From Bradyrhizobium manausense (GTDB lineage: Bacteria; Pseudomonadota; Alphaproteobacteria; Rhizobiales; Xanthobacteraceae), in the NCBI RefSeq assembly GCF_018129685.1, contig NZ_JAFCLG010000001.1:186001-250000 (forward strand): a stretch of 64,000 bases of DNA, given 5' to 3'. Below, in pieces: positions 27,292 through 39,477 of the stretch; positions within the stretch are counted from its first letter, which is position 1; each line of letters starts with the position of its first letter. The position numbers and the translations under genes are program-made. Below the pieces are notes generated by a model. The model did not search any database and was not told where the DNA came from. It worked only from the letters and a program-made list of their open reading frames with translations.

Positions 27292-27456
27292 TTGAAAAAG
27301 ACTTTGAAGAAATTCTGGGCCGATCAATCCGGCGCGACCGCGATCGAATACGGCCTGATCGCCGCGGGCATCGCGCTCGCCATCATCACCGTGGTGAATG
27401 GCCTCGGCAGCAAGCTCAACACCAAGTTCGGATCGATCAGCGCGTCGCTGAAATAA
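27292..27456 (+). CDS. Flp/Fap-type pilin (Tad pilus subunit)
   Basis: A 54-residue class III (Flp) pilin. The short leader KKTLKKFWADQSG is followed by the prepilin cleavage motif G/ATAIEYGLIAAG, with Glu and Tyr at positions 5 and 6 after the cut, then a single hydrophobic helix and a short C-terminal tail. The start is the TTG at 27292, preceded by AGAGAGG at good spacing; upstream codons in frame do not resemble a leader. No tad/cpa assembly gene is in the window, so the assembly machinery must be elsewhere if it is used. Convergent with moaC, whose stop is 8 bp away. Confidence 0.88.
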   Translation: MKKTLKKFWADQSGATAIEYGLIAAGIALAIITVVNGLGSKLNTKFGSISASLK

Positions 27457-27464
27457 TTGCGGGA

Positions 27465-28010
27465 TCAGACGCGGTAGTGGCCCGACTTGCCGCCCAGCTT
27501 TTCGATCAGGTGGATGCCCTCGATGCGCACGCCCCGCTCCACCGCCTTGATCATGTCGTAGATGGTGAGGCAGGCGACCGAGACCGCGGTCAGCGCCTCC
27601 ATCTCGACGCCGGTCGGGCCGGTGACCTTCACGCTGGCGCGCACCACGCAGCCCGGCAGCTTCGCGTCGGGCTCGATCTCGACAACGACCTTCGAGAGCG
27701 CGAGCGGATGACAGAGCGGGATCAGTTCGGAGGTGCGCTTCGCCGCCATGATTCCGGCGATGCGTGCCGTACCGAGCACATCGCCTTTCTTGGCGTTGCC
27801 GGAGACGATCAGGTCGAGCGTCGCCTTCGCCATGACGACGCGGCCCTCGGCAACGGCAAGCCGCTCGGTCGCGGGCTTGGCCGAGACATCGACCATCCGC
27901 GCCTCGCCGGAGGCGCCGATATGGGTGAGGGCATGGCTCGCCGCCTTTGACGGCCTGGTGTTCGCGGGCTTGGGCGCCACATCCTTGCGCGCCGTTTCCT
28001 TGCGCGCCAT
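27465..28010 (-). CDS. moaC: Cyclic pyranopterin monophosphate synthase MoaC
   Basis: MoaC acts with MoaA to convert GTP to cyclic pyranopterin monophosphate, the first stage of Mo-cofactor synthesis. The 181-residue protein has the family motifs [32 protein letters not shown] and [22 protein letters not shown] Lys/Ala-rich extension of about 25 residues precedes the conserved part. The ATG at 28010 is 1 bp after the trpC stop, so the gene belongs to a trpD-trpC-moaC unit. Its partner moeA is displaced to 18954-20156. Confidence 0.94.
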   Translation of the reverse strand: MARKETARKDVAPKPANTRPSKAASHALTHIGASGEARMVDVSAKPATERLAVAEGRVVMAKATLDLIVSGNAKKGDVLGTARIAGIMAAKRTSELIPLCHPLALSKVVVEIEPDAKLPGCVVRASVKVTGPTGVEMEALTAVSVACLTIYDMIKAVERGVRIEGIHLIEKLGGKSGHYRV

Positions 28011-28011
28011 G

Positions 28012-28833
28012 TCAGCGCGTGCCCGTTGCGCGGGCCTTGCTCTCGCGTGCGAGCAGCGTGCGCGTAGCGGCCGTGACGTCAGCCTGCCGCATCAGGCTTT
28101 CGCCGACCAGGAAGGTCGACATGCCGACGCGCTCGAGCCGGGCAAGATCGGCAGGCGTGAAGATGCCGCTCTCGCCGACCATCAGCCGGTCGCCGGGGAT
28201 CAGCGGCGCCAACGTCTCGCTGGTCGCAAGCGTGGTCTCGAAGGTGCGCAGGTTCCGGTTGTTGACGCCGATCATCGGCGATCGCAGCTTCAACGCGCGA
28301 TCGAGCTCGGCGCGATCGTGGATCTCGATCAGGACGTCCATGCCGCAGGCGATCGCGGCGTCTTCGAGGTCCCTGGCCGTCGCGTCATCGAGCGCTGCCA
28401 TGATGATGAGGATGCAATCGGCACCGTGCGCGCGGGCCTCGACGACCTGGTAGGTGTCGAACAGAAAATCCTTGCGCAGAACGGGCAGTGAGGTCGCCGC
28501 GCGCGCTGCCACCATGAAATCGAGATGGCCCTGGAACGAAGGCGTGTCCGTCAGCACGGACAGGCAGGCCGCACCGCCCGCCTCATAGGCCCTGGCGAGA
28601 TCAGGCGGATCGAAATCCGCGCGGATCAAACCCTTCGACGGCGAGGCCTTCTTCACCTCGGCGATCAACGCGTAGTCGCCATTGGCGTGCTTGGCCCGGA
28701 TTGCGCGGACGAAGCCGCGTGGCGCGGCTTGCGCCCTGGCCTTCGCCTCGACCGCCGAGAGCGGCTGCGCGCGCTTGGCCGCCGCGATCTCCTCGCGCTT
28801 GTAGGCCTCGATCTTGGTCAGGATGTCGGACAT
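28012..28833 (-). CDS. trpC: Indole-3-glycerol-phosphate synthase
   Basis: TrpC closes the indole ring in tryptophan synthesis. The 273-residue TIM barrel has the phosphoribosyl and catalytic segments [30 protein letters not shown], and [12 protein letters not shown], then MVGESGI and FLVGESLMR. No TrpF fusion is present, consistent with the length. It starts 7 bp after the trpD stop and ends 1 bp before moaC. Confidence 0.96.
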   Translation of the reverse strand: MSDILTKIEAYKREEIAAAKRAQPLSAVEAKARAQAAPRGFVRAIRAKHANGDYALIAEVKKASPSKGLIRADFDPPDLARAYEAGGAACLSVLTDTPSFQGHLDFMVAARAATSLPVLRKDFLFDTYQVVEARAHGADCILIIMAALDDATARDLEDAAIACGMDVLIEIHDRAELDRALKLRSPMIGVNNRNLRTFETTLATSETLAPLIPGDRLMVGESGIFTPADLARLERVGMSTFLVGESLMRQADVTAATRTLLARESKARATGTR

Positions 28834-28840
28834 GACAGGC

Positions 28841-29854
28841 TCAGCTGTTGGAGACCGCGATCAGATGCTTCAGCCGCGCGCTCGCGGCGCCGCTGTCGAG
28901 CGACTTTGCGCCGATCGCGACGCCTTCCTTCAGGTCCTTGGCGCGCCCGGCGACGACCAGGGCCGCCGCGGCGTTCATCAGCGCGACGTCGCGATAGGGG
29001 CTCGGCCTGCCGTCGAGCACGCCTTGCAGCGCGATCGCATTGGCATCGGCATCGCCGCCCTTGAGCGCGCCGGGTTCACAGCGCGACAGGCCGGCCTCCT
29101 CGGGAGTCACCTCGAAATTCCTGATCTCGCCGTTGTGGAGCGCGGACACGAAGGTCGGGCCGGTGAGGGTGATCTCGTCGAGGCCATCGGAGCCGTGCAC
29201 CACCCAGGCAGATTCCGAGCCGAGGTTCTTCAGCACCTGCGCCAGCGGCTGCACCCATTGCCGGGAGAACACGCCGACCATCTGCCGCTTCACACCGGCC
29301 GGGTTGGACAAGGGGCCGAGCAGGTTGAAGATCGTGCGAGTGGCGAGCTCGACCCGGGTCGGGCCGACGTTCTTCATGGCCGGATGATGGGCCGGTGCGA
29401 ACATGAAGCCGATGCCGCATTCGCGCACGCAGCGTCCGACCTGCTCGGGCTTGAGATCGATCTTGACGCCGAGCGAGGCCAGCACGTCCGCGGCGCCCGA
29501 ACGCGACGACAGGGCGCGGTTGCCGTGCTTGGCGACGGGCAGCCCGGTGCCCGAGACGATGAACGAGGCGCAGGTCGAGACGTTGACCGAGCCGGAGCCG
29601 TCGCCGCCGGTGCCGACGATGTCGACGGCGTCCGCAGGCGCCTCGACCGTGAGCATCTTCGAGCGCATCGCCGTGACCGCGCCGGTAATCTCGTCCACGG
29701 TCTCGCCCCGGACCCTGAGCGCCATCAACAGGCCACCCATCTGCGAAGGCGTGGCCTCGCCGGACATCACCGCGTCGAACGCGGATGCGGCTTCGTCACG
29801 CGACAGGCTGGCGCCGGTCGCCACTTTTCCAATGATCGATTTCAGGTCGTCCAT
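28841..29854 (-). CDS. trpD: Anthranilate phosphoribosyltransferase
   Basis: TrpD transfers phosphoribose to anthranilate in tryptophan synthesis. The 337-residue protein has the PRPP and Mg motifs [18 protein letters not shown] and [18 protein letters not shown], then [21 protein letters not shown]. The ATG at 29854 is chosen. A GTG at 29872 would overlap the foldase stop as GTGA, which suggests coupling and cannot be excluded. trpE and trpG are not in the window. Confidence 0.95.
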   Translation of the reverse strand: MDDLKSIIGKVATGASLSRDEAASAFDAVMSGEATPSQMGGLLMALRVRGETVDEITGAVTAMRSKMLTVEAPADAVDIVGTGGDGSGSVNVSTCASFIVSGTGLPVAKHGNRALSSRSGAADVLASLGVKIDLKPEQVGRCVRECGIGFMFAPAHHPAMKNVGPTRVELATRTIFNLLGPLSNPAGVKRQMVGVFSRQWVQPLAQVLKNLGSESAWVVHGSDGLDEITLTGPTFVSALHNGEIRNFEVTPEEAGLSRCEPGALKGGDADANAIALQGVLDGRPSPYRDVALMNAAAALVVAGRAKDLKEGVAIGAKSLDSGAASARLKHLIAVSNS

Positions 29855-29868
29855 CGCGTGCTTTCGAC

Positions 29869-31767
29869 TCACTGGTTCGCGCCGGTCACTTGCGCGAAGG
29901 CGGCCTGATTAATGGTGGTTCCGATGTCGGCTTCGAGCTTGGTGACGTAGGAGGCGACCTGCTCGTCGGTCAGCGAGCGGCTCGCGGTCTCTTTCAGCTT
30001 CTTGGCGGCGTCGGAGGCGGCATCGACCGGGGGATCGACGATGTCGGTGACGCGGTAGACGATGACTTCGCTACCGCCGGTCACGGGCGCCTGTCCGACG
30101 CCGTCCTTGGCGGTACGGAAGGCGGCCGCGACGATGTTCGCCGGCACGCCGGCCGGGGAGTCGTCGCGCTTGAAACCGCTGGCGGTCTCGACCTTGGCAT
30201 TGATCGCAGCCGCTTCGTCGGCGAGCTTGCCGCCCTGTTCGAGCTTCTGCACCATCTCGGTCGCTTTGGCCTTCAGCCTGGACGCGATCTGGTCCTGGCG
30301 CCAGCGCGCCTCGACCTGGTCGCGGACCTCGTCGAGATTGCGATCGCGCGACGGGGTGATGGCGAGCACATCGTACCAGACGTAGCCGCCCTTGAACGAG
30401 ATCGCGTCGTTGTCGACGCCGACATCGCTGTTGAAGGCCTGCGAGACCACGTCGAGGCCCTGGGGGATGTCGGCGACAGTCTGCCCGTTCGGCGCGCGGC
30501 CGGAGCGATCGACCGCATCGATGGTCACCGCGGTGAGCCCGAGCTTCTGCGCGGCATCGGCGACGCTGGTGCCGGCACCGCGTTCGTCCTCCATCTTGTC
30601 GCGCAGCTCGCCGACCTTGGTGCGCGCGCGCTCGGTCGCGATCTGGCGCTTCACATCGCTTGCAAATTTTGCGTAGTCGGCCTCGACGCCGGGCTCGATC
30701 TTGTCGACCTTGACGATCGAAACGCCGATGGCGCCCTGGATCGGCTGGCTGATTTCCCCAACGGGCAGCGCGAAGGCGGCATCACCGAGCGCAGGCTCGA
30801 GCGAGGACTTGGTTTTTAGTCCGAGATCGACGTCGGCGGCGGTTAGCCCGCGCTCCTTGCCGAGATCCTCGAAGGAGAGCCCGCCGACCAGGCGTTCGCG
30901 CGCGGCCTGCGCCTCGGCGAGGTTCGGGAACACGATCTGATGGATCTGGCGCCGCTCCGGTGTCGAGAGCTGGTCCTTGCGCTGATCGAACAGCTTCTTG
31001 GCGTCGGTGTCGGAAACGTCGCTCCACTTGGCGATCTCCTCGGGCGAGATCACGGCGAAGACGATCTTGCGATATTCGGGCGCGCGGAACTGGACCTTGT
31101 GATCCTCGAAATAAGCGGCGAGCGCCTCGGGCGAGGGAGCCTCGATGGTGCCGGCCTGGGCCGTGTCGAGCCTGACGAACTCGAGCGCGCGCTGCTCGTT
31201 CTGAAAGCGCGTGGCGACGTCGAGCATGGTTTTCGGAGGCTCGAGGCCGGCGCCGATCGTGCCGGTGATCTGGCGACGCAGCGCCACCTTGCGCTGTTCG
31301 GCGACGTAGCGCTGCTCGGTGTAGCCGAAATTGCGGATCAGGCCCTGGAAGCGGTTCGCATCGAACTTGCCGTCGACGCTCTTGAAGTTCGGATCGTTCA
31401 TGATGATCTGGCGGATCTGCTCGTCAGACTGGCCGAGCCCGAGTTGGCGCGCGTTCTCGTCGAGGGCAGCTTCCGCAATGGTCTGCTGCAGCACCTGGCG
31501 GTCAAGGCCGAACGCGCGTGCCTGGTCGGGGGTCAGCGGGCGGCCGAACTGACGGCCGATCTGCTGGAGACGGTCGGTGTAAATCTGGCGGAACTCGTTC
31601 AGCGAAATCTCGGTGTGGCCAACCTTGGCCACCGTGGACTGCCCGAAGCCGCGGAAAATGTCGGCGATGCCCCAAATACCGAAGCTGATGATCAACACGC
31701 CCATCACGACGGCCATGATGGTCTTGCCGACCCAGTTTGATGAGGCCTTGCGCATTCCTCGAAGCAT
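29869..31767 (-). CDS. Membrane-anchored SurA/PpiD-type peptidyl-prolyl isomerase
   Basis: A 632-residue foldase anchored in the inner membrane with its body in the periplasm. The N-terminus has one membrane segment ([20 protein letters not shown], about 16-35), a SurA_N-type domain ([20 protein letters not shown]), a parvulin-type domain near [17 protein letters not shown] to [13 protein letters not shown], and a long C-terminal part. The ATG at 31767 ([12 protein letters not shown]) is the family start; the frame extends 25 codons upstream. It runs into trpD, with overlap possible, and is divergent from tpiA. Confidence 0.9.
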   Translation of the reverse strand: MLRGMRKASSNWVGKTIMAVVMGVLIISFGIWGIADIFRGFGQSTVAKVGHTEISLNEFRQIYTDRLQQIGRQFGRPLTPDQARAFGLDRQVLQQTIAEAALDENARQLGLGQSDEQIRQIIMNDPNFKSVDGKFDANRFQGLIRNFGYTEQRYVAEQRKVALRRQITGTIGAGLEPPKTMLDVATRFQNEQRALEFVRLDTAQAGTIEAPSPEALAAYFEDHKVQFRAPEYRKIVFAVISPEEIAKWSDVSDTDAKKLFDQRKDQLSTPERRQIHQIVFPNLAEAQAARERLVGGLSFEDLGKERGLTAADVDLGLKTKSSLEPALGDAAFALPVGEISQPIQGAIGVSIVKVDKIEPGVEADYAKFASDVKRQIATERARTKVGELRDKMEDERGAGTSVADAAQKLGLTAVTIDAVDRSGRAPNGQTVADIPQGLDVVSQAFNSDVGVDNDAISFKGGYVWYDVLAITPSRDRNLDEVRDQVEARWRQDQIASRLKAKATEMVQKLEQGGKLADEAAAINAKVETASGFKRDDSPAGVPANIVAAAFRTAKDGVGQAPVTGGSEVIVYRVTDIVDPPVDAASDAAKKLKETASRSLTDEQVASYVTKLEADIGTTINQAAFAQVTGANQ

Positions 31768-31990
31768 TTGGTCCAACTTGTCTTGATAAGGAGGGGAACG
31801 GGAGCGCGTCTTAATGCAGATTCCGCAGAAGCGCCTCACCAAATTGATATGCCATCATAAAGTGGCGGCTTTCCCCCCGCAACCTCGCCTCGGGGCGCGC
31901 TCGAAGCTGCCGTAAAACCCCCCCGGTCTCTGGAACTGCCGCAGGACCTCTGCTAGCGCATGCATAAACCTCATCTTGCTGGACATTGAC

Positions 31991-32749
31991 ATGACCGATG
32001 CCATCCGCCACCTGATCGCTGGCAACTGGAAAATGAACGGCCTGAAGGCTGGGGCCGCCGAATTCGACGCCATGCTCAATGGCGCGGCAGACGTCGCCAG
32101 CAAGGCCGACCTCCTGGTCTGCCCGCCGGCGACCCTGATCGCGGCTTTCGCCGACAAGGCGCGTGGCAAGAAGGTGGCCGTAGGAGCCCAGGATTGCCAC
32201 CCCAAGGCCTCGGGCGCCCATACCGGCGATATCGCGGCCGAAATGCTGGCCGATGCGGGCGCGAGCGCGATCATCGTCGGCCATTCCGAGCGCCGCGCCG
32301 ACCACGGCGAGGGCGATGCGCTGATCCGACAGAAGGCGGAAGCCGCCTGGCGAGCCGGGGTGGTCGCGATTGTCTGCATTGGCGAGACGCAAGCCCAGCG
32401 CGACGCCGGCCAGACCCTGGATGTGGTGCGCGGCCAGCTCGACGGCTCGCTGCCGGACGGCTCCACGGCCGCCAATCTGGTCGTGGCTTATGAGCCGGTC
32501 TGGGCGATCGGCACCGGCCTGACCCCCACAGCCAAGGATGTCGAGCAGATTCATGGCTTTATCCGGGAGCTTTTGACCTCCCGGTTCAAGGCGGATGGGG
32601 CCAAGATGCGGATCCTGTACGGCGGCTCGGTCAAGCCGTCGAACGCCGCCGAGCTGATGGCGGTGAAGAACGTCAACGGCGCGCTGGTGGGCGGTGCCAG
32701 CCTGAAAGCGGCCGATTTCCTTGCGATCGCGCAGGGTTGCCCTAACTAA
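31991..32749 (+). CDS. tpiA: Triosephosphate isomerase
   Basis: Interconverts glyceraldehyde-3-phosphate and dihydroxyacetone phosphate. The 252-residue TIM barrel has the substrate Lys in AGNWKMNG, the catalytic His in VGHSERR, the catalytic Glu in [12 protein letters not shown], and the phosphate loop YGGSVKPSN and VGGASL. The ATG at 31991 is used; a TTG at 31976 adds five residues. Divergent from the foldase gene, 223 bp apart, and followed by secG. Confidence 0.96.
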   Translation: MTDAIRHLIAGNWKMNGLKAGAAEFDAMLNGAADVASKADLLVCPPATLIAAFADKARGKKVAVGAQDCHPKASGAHTGDIAAEMLADAGASAIIVGHSERRADHGEGDALIRQKAEAAWRAGVVAIVCIGETQAQRDAGQTLDVVRGQLDGSLPDGSTAANLVVAYEPVWAIGTGLTPTAKDVEQIHGFIRELLTSRFKADGAKMRILYGGSVKPSNAAELMAVKNVNGALVGGASLKAADFLAIAQGCPN

Positions 32750-32902
32750 AGGGCTGCCCCTGGCTAGGGGTAAACCCCGGGAGGCGGCTGATCGGGGGTG
32801 GCAATGCCCCTTCTGATCGTGTAACACCGCGCAACTTCAGGAAAACCCGCGAAGCGCAAGCGGCCGCCGTCAGGCGCCGCCCGCTTGTGACGGAAGGATA
32901 GC

Positions 32903-33295
32903 ATGCAGACCGTTGTCATCGTCATCCATCTCATGATCGTCGCCGTCATGATCGGCGCCGTGCTGCTCCAGAAGTCGGAAGGCGGCGGCCTCGGCATGGG
33001 CGGAGGCGCGGGCTTCATGTCGAGCCGCGGCACAGCGAATCTCTTGTCGCGGACCACCGCGGTCCTGGCGGCGGGCTTCTTCCTGACCAGCCTGTTCCTG
33101 TCCTGGTACGCCGGTTACAACCGTGCGCCGACGTCGATCATCGGCCAGCCCGCGTCGCAGACCCAGCCCGCCGGCAGCGCAAACCCGATCACCGCGCCGA
33201 CATCGGGCGGTATTCTGGACACGCTGAAGAAGGCGGACGAGCAGCAGCAGGCTCCGGCAGCGCCGACCGGCCCGCAGGTGCCTCGCTCGCAATAA
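32903..33295 (+). CDS. secG: Preprotein translocase subunit SecG
   Basis: Small subunit of the SecYEG export channel. The 130-residue protein has two membrane segments (VVIVIHLMIVAVMIGAVLL and TTAVLAAGFFLTSLFLSW) joined by the conserved glycine-rich loop QKSEGGGLGMGGG. The Pro/Ala/Gln-rich cytoplasmic tail (about 50 residues) is typical of Alphaproteobacteria. GGAAGGA precedes the ATG. It sits between tpiA and pyrG, a common order. Confidence 0.95.
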   Translation: MQTVVIVIHLMIVAVMIGAVLLQKSEGGGLGMGGGAGFMSSRGTANLLSRTTAVLAAGFFLTSLFLSWYAGYNRAPTSIIGQPASQTQPAGSANPITAPTSGGILDTLKKADEQQQAPAAPTGPQVPRSQ

Positions 33296-33449
33296 AGCGG
33301 GGGGGCCATGCAGGACGACGGCTACCGTCCTGCATCAACAATCCCCATCAAGGCTTTGTCTTCACTCTTGGTTCTGGTTCACCCACAGGCCCACAGATTC
33401 TTTGGGGCTGAATACGAATCGCTTTGGCGAATCGAGTTCGAGGGATTAG

Positions 33450-35093
<1,644 letters not shown>

Positions 35094-35127
35094 GCTCGGT
35101 CTTCGACGATCGGCTTTCGGCGGCGGT

Positions 35128-37980
35128 CTAGTGGGCCGCAGGAGCCGGCTTGGCTGACGTGGCTTCGCCCTGCGCTGCCAGGCGCTCGAGTTCGAGTTTG
35201 GCGGCGATATACTCGACGTAGTCAATCACGCCGAACTCGCGGGCCTTCTCGAAGGCGGCCTGCGCTTTCCTGATCTCGCCGGTGACTAGATAATGCTGGC
35301 CGAGATAGAAGTTGGCTTCGGTGAGCGCCATCGCGCGTTCGTCGCCTTCCTTGCTATCCAGCGATTTGAACATCTCTTCCGGAGACAAGGCGCCGGTCAT
35401 CATCGCCAGTGCGGCTCGCGGCCAGTCGCCGCGAGCCTCCGACGCCGCGCGCTTGATGATCTCGGCCGGAATCGGCTTGCCGAGACGCCCGCTGGTCGCT
35501 ACCAGCCATAGCTGGCTGAACAGCCTGGTCTCCTTGTCGCCCAGTTCGCTCGCCTTGGCGAAGTCGGCATTGGCATCCTCGGTTCGACCGGCAAACAAGC
35601 GGGCAACTCCACGCGCGCGATACGCCAAGCCGTCGGAGCCACCGCCGAGCGCAATCGCGTTGGAGTAGTCGGTCTGGCTCTTCTCGAACTGTCCGCCTCG
35701 GAAGTAGATGTCGCCGCGGCACGACAACGGGGGCGACGTATTCGGCGCGAGCCGCACCGCGCTGTTGGCATCCTGGGTGGCTTCCTCGGTCCGGCCGAGG
35801 TCGGCCTGCGCGGTGGCGCGGAAGCAATAGGCGGTTGCGAGATCGGCGCCGGCGATCTTTCCGCCGCCAATTGTCTCGGTTACTTTCTTGATGAGTTCGA
35901 GCCGCTGGTCCTGTAGGCGATGCGTCAGATCGGATTTTGCGGCGCCAGCGGCATTGACCAAGGCCTTGCTGACAAAAAAGGCGCCACCGATCGCTTTGTT
36001 CAGTGCACGGAGATCCTCAGCATAGCCAGGATAGTCTTCAGGATCAACCGCAGTCTGCAGCGTCTTCAGATCTGCGGCCTTCCGCGCGACGTTGCCGCGA
36101 AAGGATTCGGTGATGCCAGCGCTGAAATATTTGTTGCTGATGGTCGGCGCGCGCGGGTCGATGCTGCCGCTGACCTGCTCCGGAAATGTGACCTCGAAAC
36201 TGTACTTCGCGTGAAAGGGAAATTTCAGGATCCGCAGCGGCGTCACGCGGTTCGCAGACACGGAGCTGGTCAAGGCGCCCTGCAGACTGTCCGCAGCAAA
36301 GGCGACCACCCAATTGCCGTCCACCTCGTTGGCGAGCTTCGGTATCTTGTAGCTGGCCGCGATCGAGAACTCGTTGTTGACAGTGTCGTCATGAAGCTCC
36401 GGAGTGCCGATTATTGTGGCGCCGGGATAGCGACGCTCCATGCCATCGGCGATGACCTTGATGATCTCTTCGCGCGACATCCGTTCGTAGCTGATCCGAA
36501 GGGCCTCGGCCGCGACGCCGTGCCAGACGCGCTTCACTTCCAACTGCCCTTCCTCGCCAAAATGCGCAAGCGAGGCGCGCTCGATGAGTTCGTCGCCGAC
36601 GACATCTTCGGCGGCGACCGGAACTTGCGACACGGCGCTGGTTTCGGGCGCGACGACCAACACTTGGGTGCCTTCGTGCGCCTGACCCATCCGATCGAGC
36701 TTGCCATGTTGTGCGAGCCGTGTCGGATCGAGGAAATAGAATTTGCCATCGACCATGGCCTCCACGATTGCATGGTCGAAGAACTGTGGACTGGGTAGTG
36801 TCTTCTCGAGGCCGCCGTGCCGTCCCAATTGCAGCAGCACCGGCCTGCTCTCGATGCCGAGCTCGCGGAGCAGGGTGATCAGCAGCAGCGACTTGTCCTT
36901 ACAGTCGCCATATCGGCGCCGGAGCACCTCATCCGGCGATGCCGGACGGTGCGAGCTCTCGCCGAGCGAGACCGAAAAGTAGCGGACCTGCGACTGGGTG
37001 AATTCTAGCGCCGCCACGACGCGGGCCTGCGCTGACGGCAGTGCCTTGATCCGTTTCACGAGGTCACGGAACTCGCCGTCGCGCGGGGGAGTGGCGGCGA
37101 ACAGATTGCTGGCCCAGTCCGCGACGTCGCTCCAGCGGGAAAATTCGGAGAACTGCACGAAGCGCACTCCGAAGAACTCCGGCGCGGTCATGTTTTCCAT
37201 GGCCATTGCGGGAAGCGGCTGCTCGTCGAACGTGACGCGTCTGATACCGTCGCGGACCGCTTCCGTGGGAGTGATGTGGGGCAGGGCACGGTCTCCGACC
37301 GCGCGCCAGACGATCGGCCGGTTGATCGGATAGTTCAGCACGACGCGCCGATGCGCGGTCGGTAGGCCTTGATCCCACGGCGCCAGCCCGAAGGCCTTGC
37401 CGGCGAACACCGGATTCTGGCCTGACATCGTGTAAGCGATGTCGATCGTATCGCCGACGCGCACGTCATCGATCAGGATCGAGGCGGTCACGCGGCCACT
37501 GTACACGCCGCGCTCGAGATCCTGCTCGCGCTGAAGGAAGCGAACATTGGATGTCAAGGTGCGATCGAACTGCTCGGCTCCGCGATAAATGCGGATCGAA
37601 TGAAGCTGGACCCGTTCGTATTCGGGCGCGAAGGGGATCGAGAACCGGCCCGCCGCGGTGAGAGCGCCGGCATCATTGATCAGCGTCGCGCGCCGCACAT
37701 ACATCTGCTGCATCCGGGCCAGCTGGTATTGCGTATCGGCAAGGCGAACCACGACCGGCAGCGGGGAGGTCGTCTGCGGCAGCGGCAGCTGGTCGACCCA
37801 CGCCGGCACGGGATCGGCAAGGGTGAATGCAGTCTTGTCGAGTTGGACCTCCTTGAGCTTGGAGTCCGGACCTTGCGGGGCCGCTGCTTGCTGGGCCAGG
37901 ACCTGTCCGGTCAAAACCTGCTGAGATCCAAGCACGGTCGCCAGCAAAACGCCCGCGCGCACTAACCTCAAAAGAAACAT
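35128..37980 (-). CDS. DUF3857 transglutaminase-like protein with C-terminal TPRs
   Basis: A 950-residue exported protein. A signal peptide (VRAGVLLATVLGSQQVLTGQVLAQ) is followed by a DUF3857 domain (about 55-250), a transglutaminase-like core (Cys in YGDCKDKSLLL, His in FDHAIVEAM, Asp in FLDPTRLA), a beta-rich region, and tetratricopeptide-like repeats from about 690 (CFRATAQADLGRTEEATQDA; SCRGDIYFRGGQFEKSQTDY). The catalytic triad is intact. Proteins of this build are found in many Proteobacteria with unknown substrate; envelope work is inferred from the signal peptide. The ATG at 37980 starts the signal peptide. Monocistronic, divergent from the NIPSNAP gene. Confidence 0.87.
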   Translation of the reverse strand: MFLLRLVRAGVLLATVLGSQQVLTGQVLAQQAAAPQGPDSKLKEVQLDKTAFTLADPVPAWVDQLPLPQTTSPLPVVVRLADTQYQLARMQQMYVRRATLINDAGALTAAGRFSIPFAPEYERVQLHSIRIYRGAEQFDRTLTSNVRFLQREQDLERGVYSGRVTASILIDDVRVGDTIDIAYTMSGQNPVFAGKAFGLAPWDQGLPTAHRRVVLNYPINRPIVWRAVGDRALPHITPTEAVRDGIRRVTFDEQPLPAMAMENMTAPEFFGVRFVQFSEFSRWSDVADWASNLFAATPPRDGEFRDLVKRIKALPSAQARVVAALEFTQSQVRYFSVSLGESSHRPASPDEVLRRRYGDCKDKSLLLITLLRELGIESRPVLLQLGRHGGLEKTLPSPQFFDHAIVEAMVDGKFYFLDPTRLAQHGKLDRMGQAHEGTQVLVVAPETSAVSQVPVAAEDVVGDELIERASLAHFGEEGQLEVKRVWHGVAAEALRISYERMSREEIIKVIADGMERRYPGATIIGTPELHDDTVNNEFSIAASYKIPKLANEVDGNWVVAFAADSLQGALTSSVSANRVTPLRILKFPFHAKYSFEVTFPEQVSGSIDPRAPTISNKYFSAGITESFRGNVARKAADLKTLQTAVDPEDYPGYAEDLRALNKAIGGAFFVSKALVNAAGAAKSDLTHRLQDQRLELIKKVTETIGGGKIAGADLATAYCFRATAQADLGRTEEATQDANSAVRLAPNTSPPLSCRGDIYFRGGQFEKSQTDYSNAIALGGGSDGLAYRARGVARLFAGRTEDANADFAKASELGDKETRLFSQLWLVATSGRLGKPIPAEIIKRAASEARGDWPRAALAMMTGALSPEEMFKSLDSKEGDERAMALTEANFYLGQHYLVTGEIRKAQAAFEKAREFGVIDYVEYIAAKLELERLAAQGEATSAKPAPAAH

Positions 37981-38182
37981 TCGCCACCTCTGCCGCTCGC
38001 AGGTTGTATAGACGATGGCGTCGCGCCGGGCAATTGTCGAGCGTGGCGGGGGACGGACGACTTGAAGCGCGTGCAAACACTCTCAATCGGACAGGCAAGG
38101 GTGCCATGTTGGCACTCCTCAAGACAGCCTTTCGTACGCTCGCTATAACGTCCCGCCGCATCTGTTCAGAGGGAAAACAACA

Positions 38183-38509
38183 ATGATCTACGAAATGCGC
38201 GTCTATCGCTGCGTGCCCGGCCGCCTGCCGGCGCTGCTGAAACGGTTCGAGACCATCACGCTGAAGATCTGGGAAAAGCACGGCATCAAGCAGGCCGGGT
38301 TCTTCACGACGGTGATCGGTGAATCCAACCAGGAGCTGACCTACTTCCTGGCTTGGGAGTCGCTGGCCGAGCGCGAGAAGAAGTGGGGCGCCTTCGCGAC
38401 CGATCCGGACTGGCTGGAGGCGCGTGCGAAGACCGAGGCCGATGGCCAGATCGTCGCCAACATTGTGAGCCAGATTCTGGCCCCGACCGCATTCTCGTCG
38501 GTCAAGTAG
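38183..38509 (+). CDS. NIPSNAP family protein
   Basis: A 108-residue ferredoxin-like (dimeric alpha-beta barrel) protein. It begins IYEMRVYRCVPGRLPALLKRFE, has GIKQAGFFTTVIGESNQELTYFLAWESLAERE in the middle, and ends with the NIPSNAP-type LVxI-like helix. GAGGGAAAA precedes the ATG. No function is known for bacterial members beyond loose links to monooxygenase-type folds. It lies 116 bp before kdsA. Confidence 0.86.
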   Translation: MIYEMRVYRCVPGRLPALLKRFETITLKIWEKHGIKQAGFFTTVIGESNQELTYFLAWESLAEREKKWGAFATDPDWLEARAKTEADGQIVANIVSQILAPTAFSSVK

Positions 38510-38625
38510 CGGTCCTTCAGGGCAGCGCGCTTCGGCGCAACCCTGATATTCTGACAGGCCGGGCCGAATGGGGTTGATCCCACCCGTTCGGCCGCTATGG
38601 TCGCGCCCAAATAGGGATTTGAGCC

Positions 38626-39477
38626 TTGAGCGTCAGCCATTCTGCAGCACCGGTCGTGACCGTGGGGTCGGTGAAATTCGGCAATGATCTGCCGATCTCG
38701 ATCATCGCCGGGCCATGCCAGCTCGAAAGCCGCCAGCATGCGCTGGAAGTGGCCTCCGCGCTGAAGGAGATCGCGGCGCGGCTCAAGATCGGCCTCGTCT
38801 ACAAGACCTCCTTTGACAAGGCGAACCGCACCAGCGCGTCCGCCGCGCGCGGGCTTGGCCTTGCGCAGTCGCTGCCGGTCTTCGCCGAGATCCGTTCCTC
38901 ACTTGGCGTTCCGGTACTGACCGACGTGCACGATGCCGCCCAATGCGCCGAGGCGGCGCAAGCCGTGGACGTCCTGCAGATCCCCGCTTTCCTGTGCCGG
39001 CAGACCGATCTGCTGCTGGCTGCGGCTGCAACCGGCAAGGTCATCAACGTCAAGAAGGGGCAGTTCCTCGCGCCCTGGGACATGACCAATGTCGTGAGCA
39101 AGATCACCAGCGCGGGCAATCCCAACGTGCTCGTTACAGAGCGCGGCGCCTCCTTCGGTTACAACACGCTGGTGTCTGACATGCGCGCGCTGCCGATCAT
39201 GGCGCGCACGACCGGCGCCCCCGTGATTTTCGACGCCACGCATTCGGTGCAGCAGCCGGGCGGGAAGGGCGCGTCCTCCGGCGGCGAGCGCGAATTCGTG
39301 CCGGTGCTGGCCCGCGCGGCCGTGGCGGTCGGGGTCGCAGGTGTGTTCATCGAGACCCATCCCGATCCTGATCGCGCGCCCTCGGACGGGCCCAATATGG
39401 TGCCGCTGCGGGAGTTCGAAGGGCTGATCCGCACGTTGATGGCATTCGACGCGGTGACCAAGGGCCGCGCCCACTGA
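38626..39477 (+). CDS. kdsA: 3-deoxy-8-phosphooctulonate synthase (KDO-8-P synthase)
   Basis: Condenses arabinose-5-phosphate with phosphoenolpyruvate to make KDO-8-P for the lipopolysaccharide core. The 283-residue barrel has [29 protein letters not shown], the [11 protein letters not shown] loop, [23 protein letters not shown] and [16 protein letters not shown]. The start is a TTG at 38626; no ATG or GTG is nearby in frame that keeps the conserved N-terminus. Its stop overlaps the ATG of the truncated MFS gene by one base (TGATG). Confidence 0.95.
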   Translation: MSVSHSAAPVVTVGSVKFGNDLPISIIAGPCQLESRQHALEVASALKEIAARLKIGLVYKTSFDKANRTSASAARGLGLAQSLPVFAEIRSSLGVPVLTDVHDAAQCAEAAQAVDVLQIPAFLCRQTDLLLAAAATGKVINVKKGQFLAPWDMTNVVSKITSAGNPNVLVTERGASFGYNTLVSDMRALPIMARTTGAPVIFDATHSVQQPGGKGASSGGEREFVPVLARAAVAVGVAGVFIETHPDPDRAPSDGPNMVPLREFEGLIRTLMAFDAVTKGRAH

